Below, piece after piece: positions 41,996 through 50,825 of a stretch of 64,000 nt of DNA. Source of the DNA: JAKACA01 sp049510975 (GTDB lineage Bacteria; Actinomycetota; Acidimicrobiia; Acidimicrobiales; Bog-793); NCBI GenBank assembly GCA_049510975.1, contig JBEKYM010000014.1:11134-75133 (forward strand), written 5' to 3'. The translations under genes and the position numbers were made by a program. Positions within the stretch are counted from its first letter, which is position 1; every line of letters starts with the position of its first letter. The notes beneath the pieces are model-generated. The model was not told the origin of the DNA. It worked only from the letters and a program-made list of their open reading frames with translations, and ran no database searches.

Positions 41996-44281
41996 GTGCC
42001 GGCGGAGCAACAATTCGAAGGTGTCATCGGTCGGACGCTCGACGAGTCGACGCCCTGGTGGCCGCCGCTGCCGAGCGCCCCGGCGGGTGCACCCAACGTC
42101 GTGATCGTGCTGCTCGACGACGTCGGCTTTGCGCAGTTCGGGTGTTACGGCTCCGACATCGCCACGCCGACCTTCGACCGGCTGGCGGCGGACGGCCTGC
42201 GCTACTCGAACTTCCACACGACAGCGCTGTGCTCACCGACGCGGGCGGCGCTCATCACCGGTCGCAACCATCACACCAACGGCATGGGACGCATCGTCGA
42301 GATGGCGACGGGGTTTCCCGGCTATGACGCTGTCGTTCCGAGGAGCAGCGGCTTTCTCTCCGAGATCCTCCTCGAGAACGGCTACTCGACCTTTGCCGTC
42401 GGCAAGTGGCACCTCGCCCCGGCCGGCGACATGGCCATGGGCGGGTCGAAGCGGCGTTGGCCGCTCGGGAGGGGTTTCGAGCGGTTCTACGGGTTCCTCG
42501 GCGGCGAGACGGATCAGTTCCACCCGGACCTCGTCTACGACAACCATCAAGTTGCGCCGCCCCGGACGGCGGCCGAGGGGTACCACCTCACCGAGGACCT
42601 CGTCGATCACGCCACGTTGTTCATCAAGGATCTCCGGGCCGTCGCGCCCGACAAGCCCTTCCTGCTCTGGTTCACTCCGGGCGCCTGCCACGCGCCTCAC
42701 CAGGCACCGCGCGGCTACATCGAGCAGTACCGTGGCAACTTCGACCAAGGCTGGGACGAATGGCGGAACGAGGTGTACGCCCGCCAGGTCGCTTCCGGCC
42801 TCTTGCCCGCCGGCACGCAGCTGAGCGAGCGACCGCAGTGGGTGCCCGCCTGGGACACCCTCACCGCCGACGAGCGCACGGTGTTCGCTCGGATGATGGA
42901 GGTGTACGCGGGGTTCTTGACTCATACTGACGCGCAGGTCGGACGGTTGCTCGACTTCATCGAGTCGATCGGCGAGCTGGACAACACCGTCGTGCTCGTC
43001 ATGAGCGACAACGGCGCCAGTGCCGAAGGCGGCCCGCGGGGTTCGTTCAACGAGCTCTATTTCTTCAACTTCGAGCCGGAGTCCATGGAGGAGAACCTCG
43101 CCCGCATCGACCAGCTCGGAGGGCCGGAGGCCTACAGCCACTACGCCTGGGGCTGGGCCTGGGCCGGGAACACACCGCTCAAGCGATGGAAACGAGAGAC
43201 TCACGAAGGCGGCGTCTGCGACCCGCTCATCGCCCACTTCCCGTCTCGTCTCGGGCGCCCGGGCGCCACGCGCCACCAGTACGTGCATGCCGTCGACGTC
43301 ATGCCGACGCTGCTCGAGCTGATCGGACTCGAGGCGCCGGCCGTGATCGGGGGGGTTGCGCAGACGCCGATCGAGGGCGTCAGCTTCGCCCACACGCTCA
43401 CGGACGCCGAAGCTCGGAGCCGCCACGACACCCAGTACTACGAGATGCTCGGCTCACGGGCGATGTACCACGACGGCTGGAAGGCGGTCGTGTTCCACCC
43501 GTTGCCGATGATCACCTACACCGAGCGCGACGACCCCGACCGGTCCTTCGAGGACGACGACTGGGAGCTCTACCACGTCGCCGAGGACTTCTCCGAGACC
43601 CGCGATCTCGCCGTCGAGCGGGCCGACAAGCTGAAGGAGCTCGTCGACCTCTGGTGGAGCGAGGCCGAGCGCTACAACGTCCTGCCCGTGACGAACCAGC
43701 CGGTGCGCGGGGCCGACACGCGCTACCGGCGGGAGCGTTTCGTGTTCCACGCCGGCATCGGCTCGCTCCCGCAGCTCGTGGCACCCAACCTTGCCAACCG
43801 AGCGTGGCGGATGCGGGCGGAGCTCCTCGTTCCCGAGTCGGGTGCCGGCGGCGTCCTCGTGTGCCACGGCGGTCACGCCGGCGGTTACGTCGCCTACGTC
43901 CGAGACGGCAGGGTGCACTTCGGATACAACCATCTCGGGTCCTCGCTCACGACGGTGTCGGCCGAGGTAGCCCTGCCCACCGGCCCGGTCGTCGCCCGGA
44001 TCGAATTCACGCCGACGGGCGCATTTGCCGGTGACGTCGAGCTGTTCTACGGGGACGTACCGGTCGGCCAGGGCCATATCCCCCGGACGACCCTCGTCAC
44101 CTTCGGCGTGCACGGCTTCACGGTCGGCTACCAGAACGGTACGCCCGTGAGCCCGCTGTGCCCGGGGCGGAGCGAGTTCACGAACGGTGCGCTCGTGCAG
44201 GTGGTCATCGAGACCGACAAGCGGGTTCGTGCCGGCGTCCCGGCAGGCTCCGACGACCGCCTGGGGATGGCGACGCAGTAG
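41996..44281 (+). CDS. Arylsulfatase (type I sulfatase)
   Basis: The product (761 aa) is a formylglycine sulfatase that hydrolyses sulfate esters. The modification site is TALCSPTRAALITGRN, with the Cys at residue 79 (CxPTR). NVVIVLLDDVGFAQFG near 32 supplies the metal Asp pair, VGKWHL near 133 is the second core motif, and NGASAEGG and LKRWKRETHEGG follow. The N-terminus lacks a signal peptide, so the protein may be cytoplasmic. The last 200 residues form a beta-rich C-terminal domain. GTG 41996 follows GGGGGAGG by 5 nt. A sulfatase-maturing enzyme is not in the window. Large arylsulfatases of this kind occur widely in actinobacteria; the substrate is unknown. Confidence 0.9.
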   Translation: MPAEQQFEGVIGRTLDESTPWWPPLPSAPAGAPNVVIVLLDDVGFAQFGCYGSDIATPTFDRLAADGLRYSNFHTTALCSPTRAALITGRNHHTNGMGRIVEMATGFPGYDAVVPRSSGFLSEILLENGYSTFAVGKWHLAPAGDMAMGGSKRRWPLGRGFERFYGFLGGETDQFHPDLVYDNHQVAPPRTAAEGYHLTEDLVDHATLFIKDLRAVAPDKPFLLWFTPGACHAPHQAPRGYIEQYRGNFDQGWDEWRNEVYARQVASGLLPAGTQLSERPQWVPAWDTLTADERTVFARMMEVYAGFLTHTDAQVGRLLDFIESIGELDNTVVLVMSDNGASAEGGPRGSFNELYFFNFEPESMEENLARIDQLGGPEAYSHYAWGWAWAGNTPLKRWKRETHEGGVCDPLIAHFPSRLGRPGATRHQYVHAVDVMPTLLELIGLEAPAVIGGVAQTPIEGVSFAHTLTDAEARSRHDTQYYEMLGSRAMYHDGWKAVVFHPLPMITYTERDDPDRSFEDDDWELYHVAEDFSETRDLAVERADKLKELVDLWWSEAERYNVLPVTNQPVRGADTRYRRERFVFHAGIGSLPQLVAPNLANRAWRMRAELLVPESGAGGVLVCHGGHAGGYVAYVRDGRVHFGYNHLGSSLTTVSAEVALPTGPVVARIEFTPTGAFAGDVELFYGDVPVGQGHIPRTTLVTFGVHGFTVGYQNGTPVSPLCPGRSEFTNGALVQVVIETDKRVRAGVPAGSDDRLGMATQ

Positions 44282-44290
44282 CGGCGGCGC

Positions 44291-45247
44291 TCAGGTGCCG
44301 TCGCGGAGCAGCTGACGCTCCTGCTCGGCGGTGAGGACGCCGGGCCGTTCCCGATAGGTCCCTGCCGCCCGGGCGGCCTTCACCCACTCGAGGGTGTCGC
44401 CGGCCGTTTCGGTGAGCGGCCGCCAGGACAAGCCGTGGGCAACGGCCTTTCCCACGTTTGCCGAGAGCATCCCCCACGACTCGCCCGGGTCCGAGAGCGG
44501 CAGCAGGTCATTGGCGCCGCCCCAGTGCACGTCGGGGGCAGTGCTGCCGGTCCCGTCGGCGATCGCCTGCAGTACCGCCGAGAACGTGAGGGCAGGGTCC
44601 GGTGCCGTCGCCTGGAAGACGTCCGCCGTGTCGTTCTCGACCAGCCCGACGACGAAGCTCGCCAGGTCACGCCCATCGATCACTTGCAACGGCTGGTCGG
44701 CGGCCGGTCCGAGCATCGGGCCGCCTGCCGCCACGCGTTCGACCCAGTAGACGAACCGGTGCGTCGGATCGTACGGCCCGACCACATAGCCGGGCCGCAC
44801 GATGCAGAGGCGCTCGGGGCCGGCGAGCTCGCGGGCCGTCAGCTCGCAGCCGACCTTGAGGGCGCCATAAAGCTCCATGCTCACCTCGGACTCGTAGGAG
44901 GGTTCGACGAGGGGAGCGCTCTCGTCGAAGCCGGGCGGGACGCTCTCGGGGTAGACGCTGATCGTGGAGATGAAGGTATAGAGCCCGGCGCCGGTCCCGA
45001 GGGCGCCGAGCAGCGTGCGCACTTGTCGGGGAACGTAGGCGCAGACGTCGATAGTGGCGTCCCACTGGCGGCCGGTGATGCCGGAGAGATCGGCGTTGCG
45101 GTCGCCGTGAATCTGCTCGACGCCGGCCACGGCGTCCGATCTCGTCTGGCCACGGTTGAAGAGCGTGACGGTATGACCCTCGTCGACGGCCCGTTCCGTG
45201 ATGTGGCGTCCGACGAACGAGGTCCCACCGATGACGAGCAGTCGCAT
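44291..45247 (-). CDS. NAD-dependent epimerase/dehydratase (extended SDR)
   Basis: The product is 318 aa. RLLVIGGTSFVGRHITERAV at residues 2-21 carries the GxxGxxG nucleotide-binding motif as GGTSFVG. YGALKVGCE near 127 is the SDR YxxxK active site. IDVCAYVPRQVRTLLGAL and TFISTISVYPE are typical of the isoflavone reductase-like/atypical epimerases related to mRNA-binding CSP41 in plants. The substrate is unknown. It is 30 nt downstream of the PLP gene on the same strand, so the two are probably co-transcribed, and it converges on the sulfatase with 9 nt between the stops. Confidence 0.8.
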   Translation of the reverse strand: MRLLVIGGTSFVGRHITERAVDEGHTVTLFNRGQTRSDAVAGVEQIHGDRNADLSGITGRQWDATIDVCAYVPRQVRTLLGALGTGAGLYTFISTISVYPESVPPGFDESAPLVEPSYESEVSMELYGALKVGCELTARELAGPERLCIVRPGYVVGPYDPTHRFVYWVERVAAGGPMLGPAADQPLQVIDGRDLASFVVGLVENDTADVFQATAPDPALTFSAVLQAIADGTGSTAPDVHWGGANDLLPLSDPGESWGMLSANVGKAVAHGLSWRPLTETAGDTLEWVKAARAAGTYRERPGVLTAEQERQLLRDGT

Positions 45248-45277
45248 GACCTCACGGTACCTGCCGGCGCCGTCTCC

Positions 45278-46525
45278 TCAGGAGTAACGAGCGGCGGCGT
45301 CTCCCTGCCTCGTCGCAACGACGCCCTCGCGGACCGCCCGCACGGCGGTTTGAAAGTCCGCCACGAACTCGTCCATGACGGCGGCGTGCCCCGGCGAGAG
45401 CATGAGATGCACACCGGGCGGTTCGGTGTTGCGGTTGAGGTACCACCCGCGCGCCGCCATGGCGTCGGCCACGGCGGAGAGGTCGAGCTCGCCGCCGGGG
45501 GAATGCAGGGCGAGAACCGGGCCGACGGGCTCGCCCACGATCTCGATCCCATCGATCTCGTCGATGACCGCCCGGAAGCGGTCGGAGAGGGAGACGAGGC
45601 AGGAGACGATCTCGGTGTAGCCCTCGATCCCGAGGTGCTGCATCACCGCCCACGAACAGGCGATGGGCGCAGCCGGCCTGGCGCCGGCGATGGCGGCGGA
45701 GCCATAGAGGCCGGCGCCCCATTGGTCATACAGAAACCCCTGCAGTTCGAACCAATCGTCCTCCCGGTGGAGCACGACCGAGGCGCCTTTTGGCACATAG
45801 CCGTATTTGTGGACGTCGGCCGACATGCTCGTCACACCTGCCACGGCGAAGTCGAACGGCGGCACCTCGCGGCCGAGCCGCGCCAGGAACGGCAGCACGA
45901 ACGCGCCGATGCAGGCATCGACGTGGCATCCGGCCCCGGCTTCGGCCGCCAGCGCCGCCAGCTCCTCGACGGGGTCCATGATCCCGTACGGGTAGGAGAA
46001 GGCGGAGGCGACGATCACGGCCGTGCGCGGGGTCACGAGCGATCGGGCGGCGGCGACGTCTGCTCGCCAGCCATCGTCGAGCGGGATCGGCACGAGCTCG
46101 AGGCCGAAGTAGTGGGCGGCCTTGGCGTAGGCGGGATGTGCGGAAGCCGGCGCCAGGATCTGGGGGTCGTCGACCCCTCGGGCACGCGCCCGTTGCCGGT
46201 GCACGAGCATGGAGAGCAGGATCGATTCGGTGCCCCCCGAAGTCATCGCTCCGGCTTGGCGGCCGGTGTCGCTCCGATGGAGCAACGAGGCGACCGAACC
46301 GACGACCTCGGACTCCAGCGCGGCCAGCTCGGGGAAGCGAAACGGGTTGAGTGCGTTGCCGAACAGGTACCGCCGGTTGACCTCGACCACGAGCTCTTCG
46401 ATGTCGGCGCGACCCGACGGGTAGACGAGGCCGAAGAGGCGGCCGGCGTGCACGTCCGGCTCGAGCGCCTGCCGACCTCCGAGGGCCTCGAGCACCTCGC
46501 TGGAGGAGCGGCCCTGTTCTCGCAT
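45278..46525 (-). CDS. PLP-dependent decarboxylase/sphingosine-phosphate lyase-like protein
   Basis: The product is 415 aa, fold type I. AMTSGGTESILLSMLVHRQ near residues 93-111 binds the PLP phosphate, CHVDACIGAFVLPFLARLG near 190 stacks the ring, and SMSADVHKYGYVPKGAS near 231 carries the PLP lysine (HKYG). These are the hallmarks of the glutamate decarboxylase/S1P lyase group. The sequence is closer to lyases such as Dpl1 in having GGTESI and DVHKYGY. The reaction could be decarboxylation of an amino acid or cleavage of a phosphorylated sphingoid base. ATG 46525 is used. It is divergent from coxS. Confidence 0.8.
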   Translation of the reverse strand: MREQGRSSSEVLEALGGRQALEPDVHAGRLFGLVYPSGRADIEELVVEVNRRYLFGNALNPFRFPELAALESEVVGSVASLLHRSDTGRQAGAMTSGGTESILLSMLVHRQRARARGVDDPQILAPASAHPAYAKAAHYFGLELVPIPLDDGWRADVAAARSLVTPRTAVIVASAFSYPYGIMDPVEELAALAAEAGAGCHVDACIGAFVLPFLARLGREVPPFDFAVAGVTSMSADVHKYGYVPKGASVVLHREDDWFELQGFLYDQWGAGLYGSAAIAGARPAAPIACSWAVMQHLGIEGYTEIVSCLVSLSDRFRAVIDEIDGIEIVGEPVGPVLALHSPGGELDLSAVADAMAARGWYLNRNTEPPGVHLMLSPGHAAVMDEFVADFQTAVRAVREGVVATRQGDAAARYS

Positions 46526-46629
46526 CTCGCGACGGTACTCGCGACCCGTCGCCGCTCGGCTCTGTGGTTGTGAGGGAGGCGTGCCGGTGATAAGACGGCG
46601 GTGCCACGGACGACAGAGGGGGAAGCCGG

Positions 46630-47106
46630 ATGAGAGTGTCCCTGACGGTGAACGGCAAGGCTCGTTCCGACGACATCGAGCCGCGGCTGTTGCTCGTCCA
46701 CTACTTGCGCGACGTGCTCGGCCTCACCGGCACCAACATCGGGTGCGACACGTCGTCGTGCGGAGCGTGCACGATCCTCGTCGAAGGCGAGTCCGTCAAG
46801 TCCTGCACGATGTTGGCACTGCAGGCCGAAGGTGCCGACATCACCACGATCGAGGGCCTTGCCGGCGACGAGCTCCACCCGGTGCAGGAGGCGTTTCGCC
46901 AGAACCACGGCCTCCAGTGCGGCTACTGCACCCCCGGCATGGTGATGGCGGCGGTCTCGTTGCTGGCCGAGCACCCGAACCCGAGCGAGGAGGAGGTCCG
47001 CCTCGGTCTCGAAGGCAACCTCTGCCGCTGCACGGGCTACCACAACATCGTGAAGTCCGTCCTGGCCGCCGCCGCCGGCGCCGGCAAGGAAGCGGTGGCG
47101 TCATGA
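46630..47106 (+). CDS. coxS: Molybdenum hydroxylase small [2Fe-2S] subunit (CoxS-like)
   Basis: The product is 158 aa. The first ferredoxin-type cluster is IGCDTSSCGACTILVEG (cysteines near residues 39, 44, 47, with C60 following in SVKSC). The second cluster is in the four-helix domain, QCGYCTPGMVM near 97-107 and GNLCRCTGYHNI near 131-142. It passes electrons from the molybdopterin site in the large subunit to FAD in the medium subunit. ATG 46630 follows GGGGGAAG by 6 nt. Its stop overlaps coxL as ATGA. Form and substrate are discussed under coxL. Confidence 0.93.
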   Translation: MRVSLTVNGKARSDDIEPRLLLVHYLRDVLGLTGTNIGCDTSSCGACTILVEGESVKSCTMLALQAEGADITTIEGLAGDELHPVQEAFRQNHGLQCGYCTPGMVMAAVSLLAEHPNPSEEEVRLGLEGNLCRCTGYHNIVKSVLAAAAGAGKEAVAS

Positions 47107-49496
47107 CGGCGACCGAGTCTGCAACGACGCCGGCGGTGCTCGGCACCCGGCTGCTCCGCAAGGAGGACCCGCCTCTGCTGACAGGCGAGGCCCTGTACGT
47201 CGCCGACCTCCAAGTCCCCGGCGCCCTCCACCTGTCGCTCGTGCGAAGCCCCGTGGCGCACGCCCGCATCGTCTCGATCGACCTCGAGGCGGCAAAAGCC
47301 ATGCCCGGCGTCGTCGCTGCCTATTCCGGTGCCGATTTGAATGATGCTTGGGCGGCACCCATGCCCTGTGCGTGGCCGGTGACCGCAGACATGAAGAGCC
47401 CCACGCACCTGCCGCTCGCCGTCGAGACGGTGAACTACCTGGGCGATGCCGTCGCCGTGGTCGTGGCCGAGAGCGAGTATGCCGCCCGCGACGCCGCCGA
47501 CGCCGTCGTCGTCGAGTACGACCCCCTCCCCGCCGTCATCAGCCTCGAGGACGCTTTGTCGGACCGCGTGCTCGTGCACGAGGGCCTCGGGACGAACTCC
47601 AGCTATACCTGGGAGCTCTCGCCCGACGCGGCCGCAGTGGAAGCGGCCTTTGCCAGTGCCGCCCACACCGTCTCCAAGCGCTACGTCCAGCAACGCCTCA
47701 TCCCCTCGGCGATGGAGCCGCGCGGGGTCGTCGTCGTGCCTCAGCCCTATGGGGGCGAGTACACGGTCTACTCCGCCACGCAGATCCCCCACATCTTGAA
47801 GATCATGCTGGCGATCACCTGCGGCATCCCCGAGACGAGCCTTCGAGTGATCGCGCCGTCGGTGGGAGGGGGCTTCGGTTCGAAGCTGAACGTGTACGCC
47901 GAGGAGATCCTCTCGGTCGTGCTCGCCAAACAGCTCGGCCGCCCGATCCGTTGGGTGGAGGAGCGGTCCGAGAACAGCGTCGCCACGATCCAGGGCCGTG
48001 GTCAGATCCAGCACATCGAGCTGGCGGCCGACGCCGAAGGCCGCATCACGGCCATCCGCGTCAAGCTGCTCGCCGACATGGGCGCCTACCTGCAGCTCGT
48101 GACTCCCGGCATCCCGTTGCTCGGTGCGTTCCTCTACACCGGCGTGTACGACGTGCCTGCGTACTCCTTCTCGTGCACGTCGGTCTTTACGACGATGACG
48201 CCGACGGACGCCTACCGCGGCGCCGGACGACCAGAAGCCACCTACGCCATCGAGCGGGCAATCGACGCCCTCGCCGCCGAGGTCGGTGTCGATGCCGTCG
48301 AGATCCGCCGTCGCAACTTCATCAAGGCGGAGCAGTTCCCGTACTCGTCGGTTGCCGGACTCGTCTACGACAGCGGCCGATACGAGGTCGGCCTCGACAA
48401 GGCGCTCGAGGTGGCCGGCTACCAGGCGCTACGGGAGGAGCAGGCGCGGCGCCGTGCGGCCGGCGACCCGAAGCAGCTCGGCATCGGCGTGTCCTCCTAC
48501 ATGGAGATGTGCGGGTTGGCGCCGTCGCGGGTACTCGCCTCCCTCAACTACTCCGCCGGCGGTTGGGAAGCGGCCACCGTGCGTTTGCTGCCGACGGGCA
48601 AGGTGCAGGTCGTCACGGGCACGGCCCCGCACGGCCAAGGCCATGAAACGTCCTGGTCGATGATCGTGGCCGACCGTCTCGGCGTGAGCCCCGACGACGT
48701 CGACGTCCTCCACTCCGACACCGCGATCGCCCCCTACGGCCTCGACACCTACGGGTCTCGCTCGCTTCCCGTCGGGGGTGTAGCCGTCGCCCTGGCTACC
48801 GACAAGATGATCGACAAGGCCCGCGAGATCGCCGCCCACCTGCTCGAGGCGGCAGCGGAGGACCTCGAGCTCTCGGGCGGATCGTTCCGGGTGAAGGGCT
48901 CGCCGACGAGCGAGATCGCCCTCGGGGCCGTCGCCTTCGAGGCCTTCACGGCGCACAATCTGCCCGACGGGATGGAGCCGAACCTGGAGGCGTCGGTGCA
49001 CTACGACCCGCCGAACTTCTCGTTTCCCTCCGGCACCCACATCGCCGTCGTGGAAGTCGACACCGAGACCGGCCGCGTCCACCTCGACCGCTACATCGCC
49101 GTCGACGACTGCGGAGTGCAAGTGAACCCCCTCATCGTCGAGGGCCAGGTGCACGGCGGGATCGTGCAAGGCATCGCCCAAGCGCTCTGGGAGGAAGCCA
49201 TCTACGACGACGAAGGCAACCTGCTCACGAGCACATTCATCGACTATCTCGTCCCAGCCGCCTCCGAGCTGCCGAGCTTCGAGCTCGCCACCGTCGTGAC
49301 ACCGAGCCCCACGAACGTCCTCGGCGTGAAGGGCGTCGGCGAGGCGGGCACGATCGGTTCGGCTCCGGCGGTCATGAACGCCATCGTGGACGCCCTCGGG
49401 CCGTTCGGAGTGACCGACCTCGAGATGCCGGCGACGCCGGAACGCGTCTGGAAAGCGATTGCCGAGTCCCCACGATCGCAAGGAGCGACCCGATGA
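47103..49496 (+). CDS. coxL: Molybdenum hydroxylase large subunit, form II CoxL-like
   Basis: The product (797 aa) is a xanthine-oxidase-family large subunit with the molybdenum-cofactor site. The key marker is AYRGAGRPEATY near residues 370-381: AYRGAGR marks form II, whereas true CO dehydrogenase (form I) has AYRCSFR. VGGGFGSKLNVYAEE near 255 and GQGHETSWSM near 514 are molybdopterin-binding loops. The C-terminus VLGVKGVGEAGTIGSAPAVMN near 740 contains the catalytic Glu (GVGEAG). The real substrate of form II enzymes is unsettled and may be an aromatic or aldehyde. ATG 47103 overlaps coxS; a longer frame upstream only reads coxS out of frame. The stop overlaps coxM. Confidence 0.92.
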   Translation: MTATESATTPAVLGTRLLRKEDPPLLTGEALYVADLQVPGALHLSLVRSPVAHARIVSIDLEAAKAMPGVVAAYSGADLNDAWAAPMPCAWPVTADMKSPTHLPLAVETVNYLGDAVAVVVAESEYAARDAADAVVVEYDPLPAVISLEDALSDRVLVHEGLGTNSSYTWELSPDAAAVEAAFASAAHTVSKRYVQQRLIPSAMEPRGVVVVPQPYGGEYTVYSATQIPHILKIMLAITCGIPETSLRVIAPSVGGGFGSKLNVYAEEILSVVLAKQLGRPIRWVEERSENSVATIQGRGQIQHIELAADAEGRITAIRVKLLADMGAYLQLVTPGIPLLGAFLYTGVYDVPAYSFSCTSVFTTMTPTDAYRGAGRPEATYAIERAIDALAAEVGVDAVEIRRRNFIKAEQFPYSSVAGLVYDSGRYEVGLDKALEVAGYQALREEQARRRAAGDPKQLGIGVSSYMEMCGLAPSRVLASLNYSAGGWEAATVRLLPTGKVQVVTGTAPHGQGHETSWSMIVADRLGVSPDDVDVLHSDTAIAPYGLDTYGSRSLPVGGVAVALATDKMIDKAREIAAHLLEAAAEDLELSGGSFRVKGSPTSEIALGAVAFEAFTAHNLPDGMEPNLEASVHYDPPNFSFPSGTHIAVVEVDTETGRVHLDRYIAVDDCGVQVNPLIVEGQVHGGIVQGIAQALWEEAIYDDEGNLLTSTFIDYLVPAASELPSFELATVVTPSPTNVLGVKGVGEAGTIGSAPAVMNAIVDALGPFGVTDLEMPATPERVWKAIAESPRSQGATR

Positions 49497-50314
49497 TCCC
49501 CTCAGCGTTCGACTACCGCAGGGCCTCGAGCCTCGACGAGGCGATCTCGATGCTCGCCGAGGGCGGCGAGGACGCCAAGCTGCTCGCCGGCGGGCACTCG
49601 CTCCTGCCGCTCATGAAGCTGCGGCTCGCTTCGCCGTCGGTGCTCATCGACATCGGCGGAGTCCGTGACCTCTCCTATGTGCGCGACGCCGGCGACCACA
49701 TCGCCGTCGGCGCCCTCACTCGTCACCTCGACGTGCACGAGAGCGAGGTGCTCCGCAGCCAGGTGCCGGTGCTCGCTCACGTGGCCGGTCAGATCGGCGA
49801 CCCCCAGGTCCGCCATCGCGGCACCATCGGCGGATCCCTTGCCCACGGTGACCCCGCCTCGGACTTGCCGGCGGTCTGCCTGGCACTACGGGCAACGTTC
49901 GTGCTCCACGGTCCAGGTGGAGAGCGCCAGGTGCCGGCGGCCGATTTCTTCACCGGCTTCCTCGAAACCGCTCTCGCCCGCGACGAAGTGCTCACTGAGA
50001 TCCGGTTCCCGAAGATGCGCGAGGCGGGCTGGTCGTTCCAGAAGTTCGGGCTTCGCGCCCAGGACTGGGCCATCGTCGGCGTCGTCGCCGTCCGTAACGG
50101 CCACACGGGCGTCGCCCTCGTCAACATGGCCGACACACCTGTGCTGGCGTCGGCCGTCGAGGCCGCGGTGGCTGGTGGTGCCTCGGCCGCCGAGGCCGCC
50201 GAGCATGCCTCCGACGGGCTCGACCCACCGCACGACGTCCGGTCCTCGCGGGAGTACCGCCGGCACCTTGCCCAGGTGCTCGTGCGGCGGGCACTCGAAG
50301 AGTCCGGCGTCTGA
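49493..50314 (+). CDS. coxM: Molybdenum hydroxylase FAD-binding medium subunit (CoxM-like)
   Basis: The product (273 aa) is the FAD subunit. KLLAGGHSLLPLMKLRLASP near residues 29-48 and RHRGTIGGSLAHGDPASDLP near 106-125 are the two FAD-binding loops typical of the family. A C-terminal CO-dehydrogenase-flavoprotein domain follows (FQKFGLRAQDWAIVG). ATG 49493 overlaps the coxL stop as ATGA. The S-L-M order is the arrangement usual for form II clusters, whereas form I clusters are generally M-S-L. No accessory coxD-G or molybdenum chaperone gene is in this window. Confidence 0.92.
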   Translation: MIPSAFDYRRASSLDEAISMLAEGGEDAKLLAGGHSLLPLMKLRLASPSVLIDIGGVRDLSYVRDAGDHIAVGALTRHLDVHESEVLRSQVPVLAHVAGQIGDPQVRHRGTIGGSLAHGDPASDLPAVCLALRATFVLHGPGGERQVPAADFFTGFLETALARDEVLTEIRFPKMREAGWSFQKFGLRAQDWAIVGVVAVRNGHTGVALVNMADTPVLASAVEAAVAGGASAAEAAEHASDGLDPPHDVRSSREYRRHLAQVLVRRALEESGV

Positions 50315-50373
50315 GGTCTGCCCGGTCATCGCGCAGGCGAGCTATCCCTACGTCCGCTGAAACCGCGGGCGAG

Positions 50374-50769
50374 CTAGGGGGCGTCGAGCTCGCCCATGAC
50401 GCAGAACTCGTTGCCCTCCGGATCGCTCATGACGACCCACGAAGTGTCCGACTGGCCGATGTCGGCGCGGCGGGCGCCGAGGCCGATGAGGCGCTCGACT
50501 TCGGCGTCCTGTGTGCAATCGAAGGGCGTGACGTCGATGTGCACCCGGTTCTTCACCGCCTTCGACTCGGGCACGAGAACGAAGGCGACCACCGGCGCTA
50601 ACGGTCCGGACCGCCAGGCATGGTCGGAGCTGTCGCGATTGGGTGGCTCGATGGCAAGCCAGCCTTCTCCGCTGTGGCCCCGCTCGTAACCGAGGACGGC
50701 GCTCCAGAAGCCGGCCATGACCTCGAGGTCGTGACAGTCGATGATGACTTCGGTGAGCCGGCTCGCCAT
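50374..50769 (-). CDS. VOC/glyoxalase-like domain protein
   Basis: The product (131 aa) is a small protein of the vicinal oxygen chelate superfamily. TEVIIDCHDLEVMAGFWSAVLGY at residues 6-28 is the first beta-alpha-beta unit. HIDVTPFDCTQDAEVERLIGLGA near 76-98 and SWVVMSDPEGNEFCVM near 110-125 complete the second. The conserved DPEGNEFCV end places a metal Glu. Family members include glyoxalases, antibiotic-resistance and ring-cleavage proteins; the substrate is unknown. It converges on coxM and is divergent from the P450 with 56 nt between the starts. Confidence 0.82.
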   Translation of the reverse strand: MASRLTEVIIDCHDLEVMAGFWSAVLGYERGHSGEGWLAIEPPNRDSSDHAWRSGPLAPVVAFVLVPESKAVKNRVHIDVTPFDCTQDAEVERLIGLGARRADIGQSDTSWVVMSDPEGNEFCVMGELDAP

Positions 50770-50825
50770 AGCCTGAACGCTACCGGGCGGTCGCGTGAGA
50801 CGATGGGCGGCGTGGGAGGGGATCG

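Noticed and set aside
46630..50314. True aerobic CO dehydrogenase (form I)
   Set aside because: The large subunit has AYRGAGR instead of AYRCSFR, and gene order is S-L-M.
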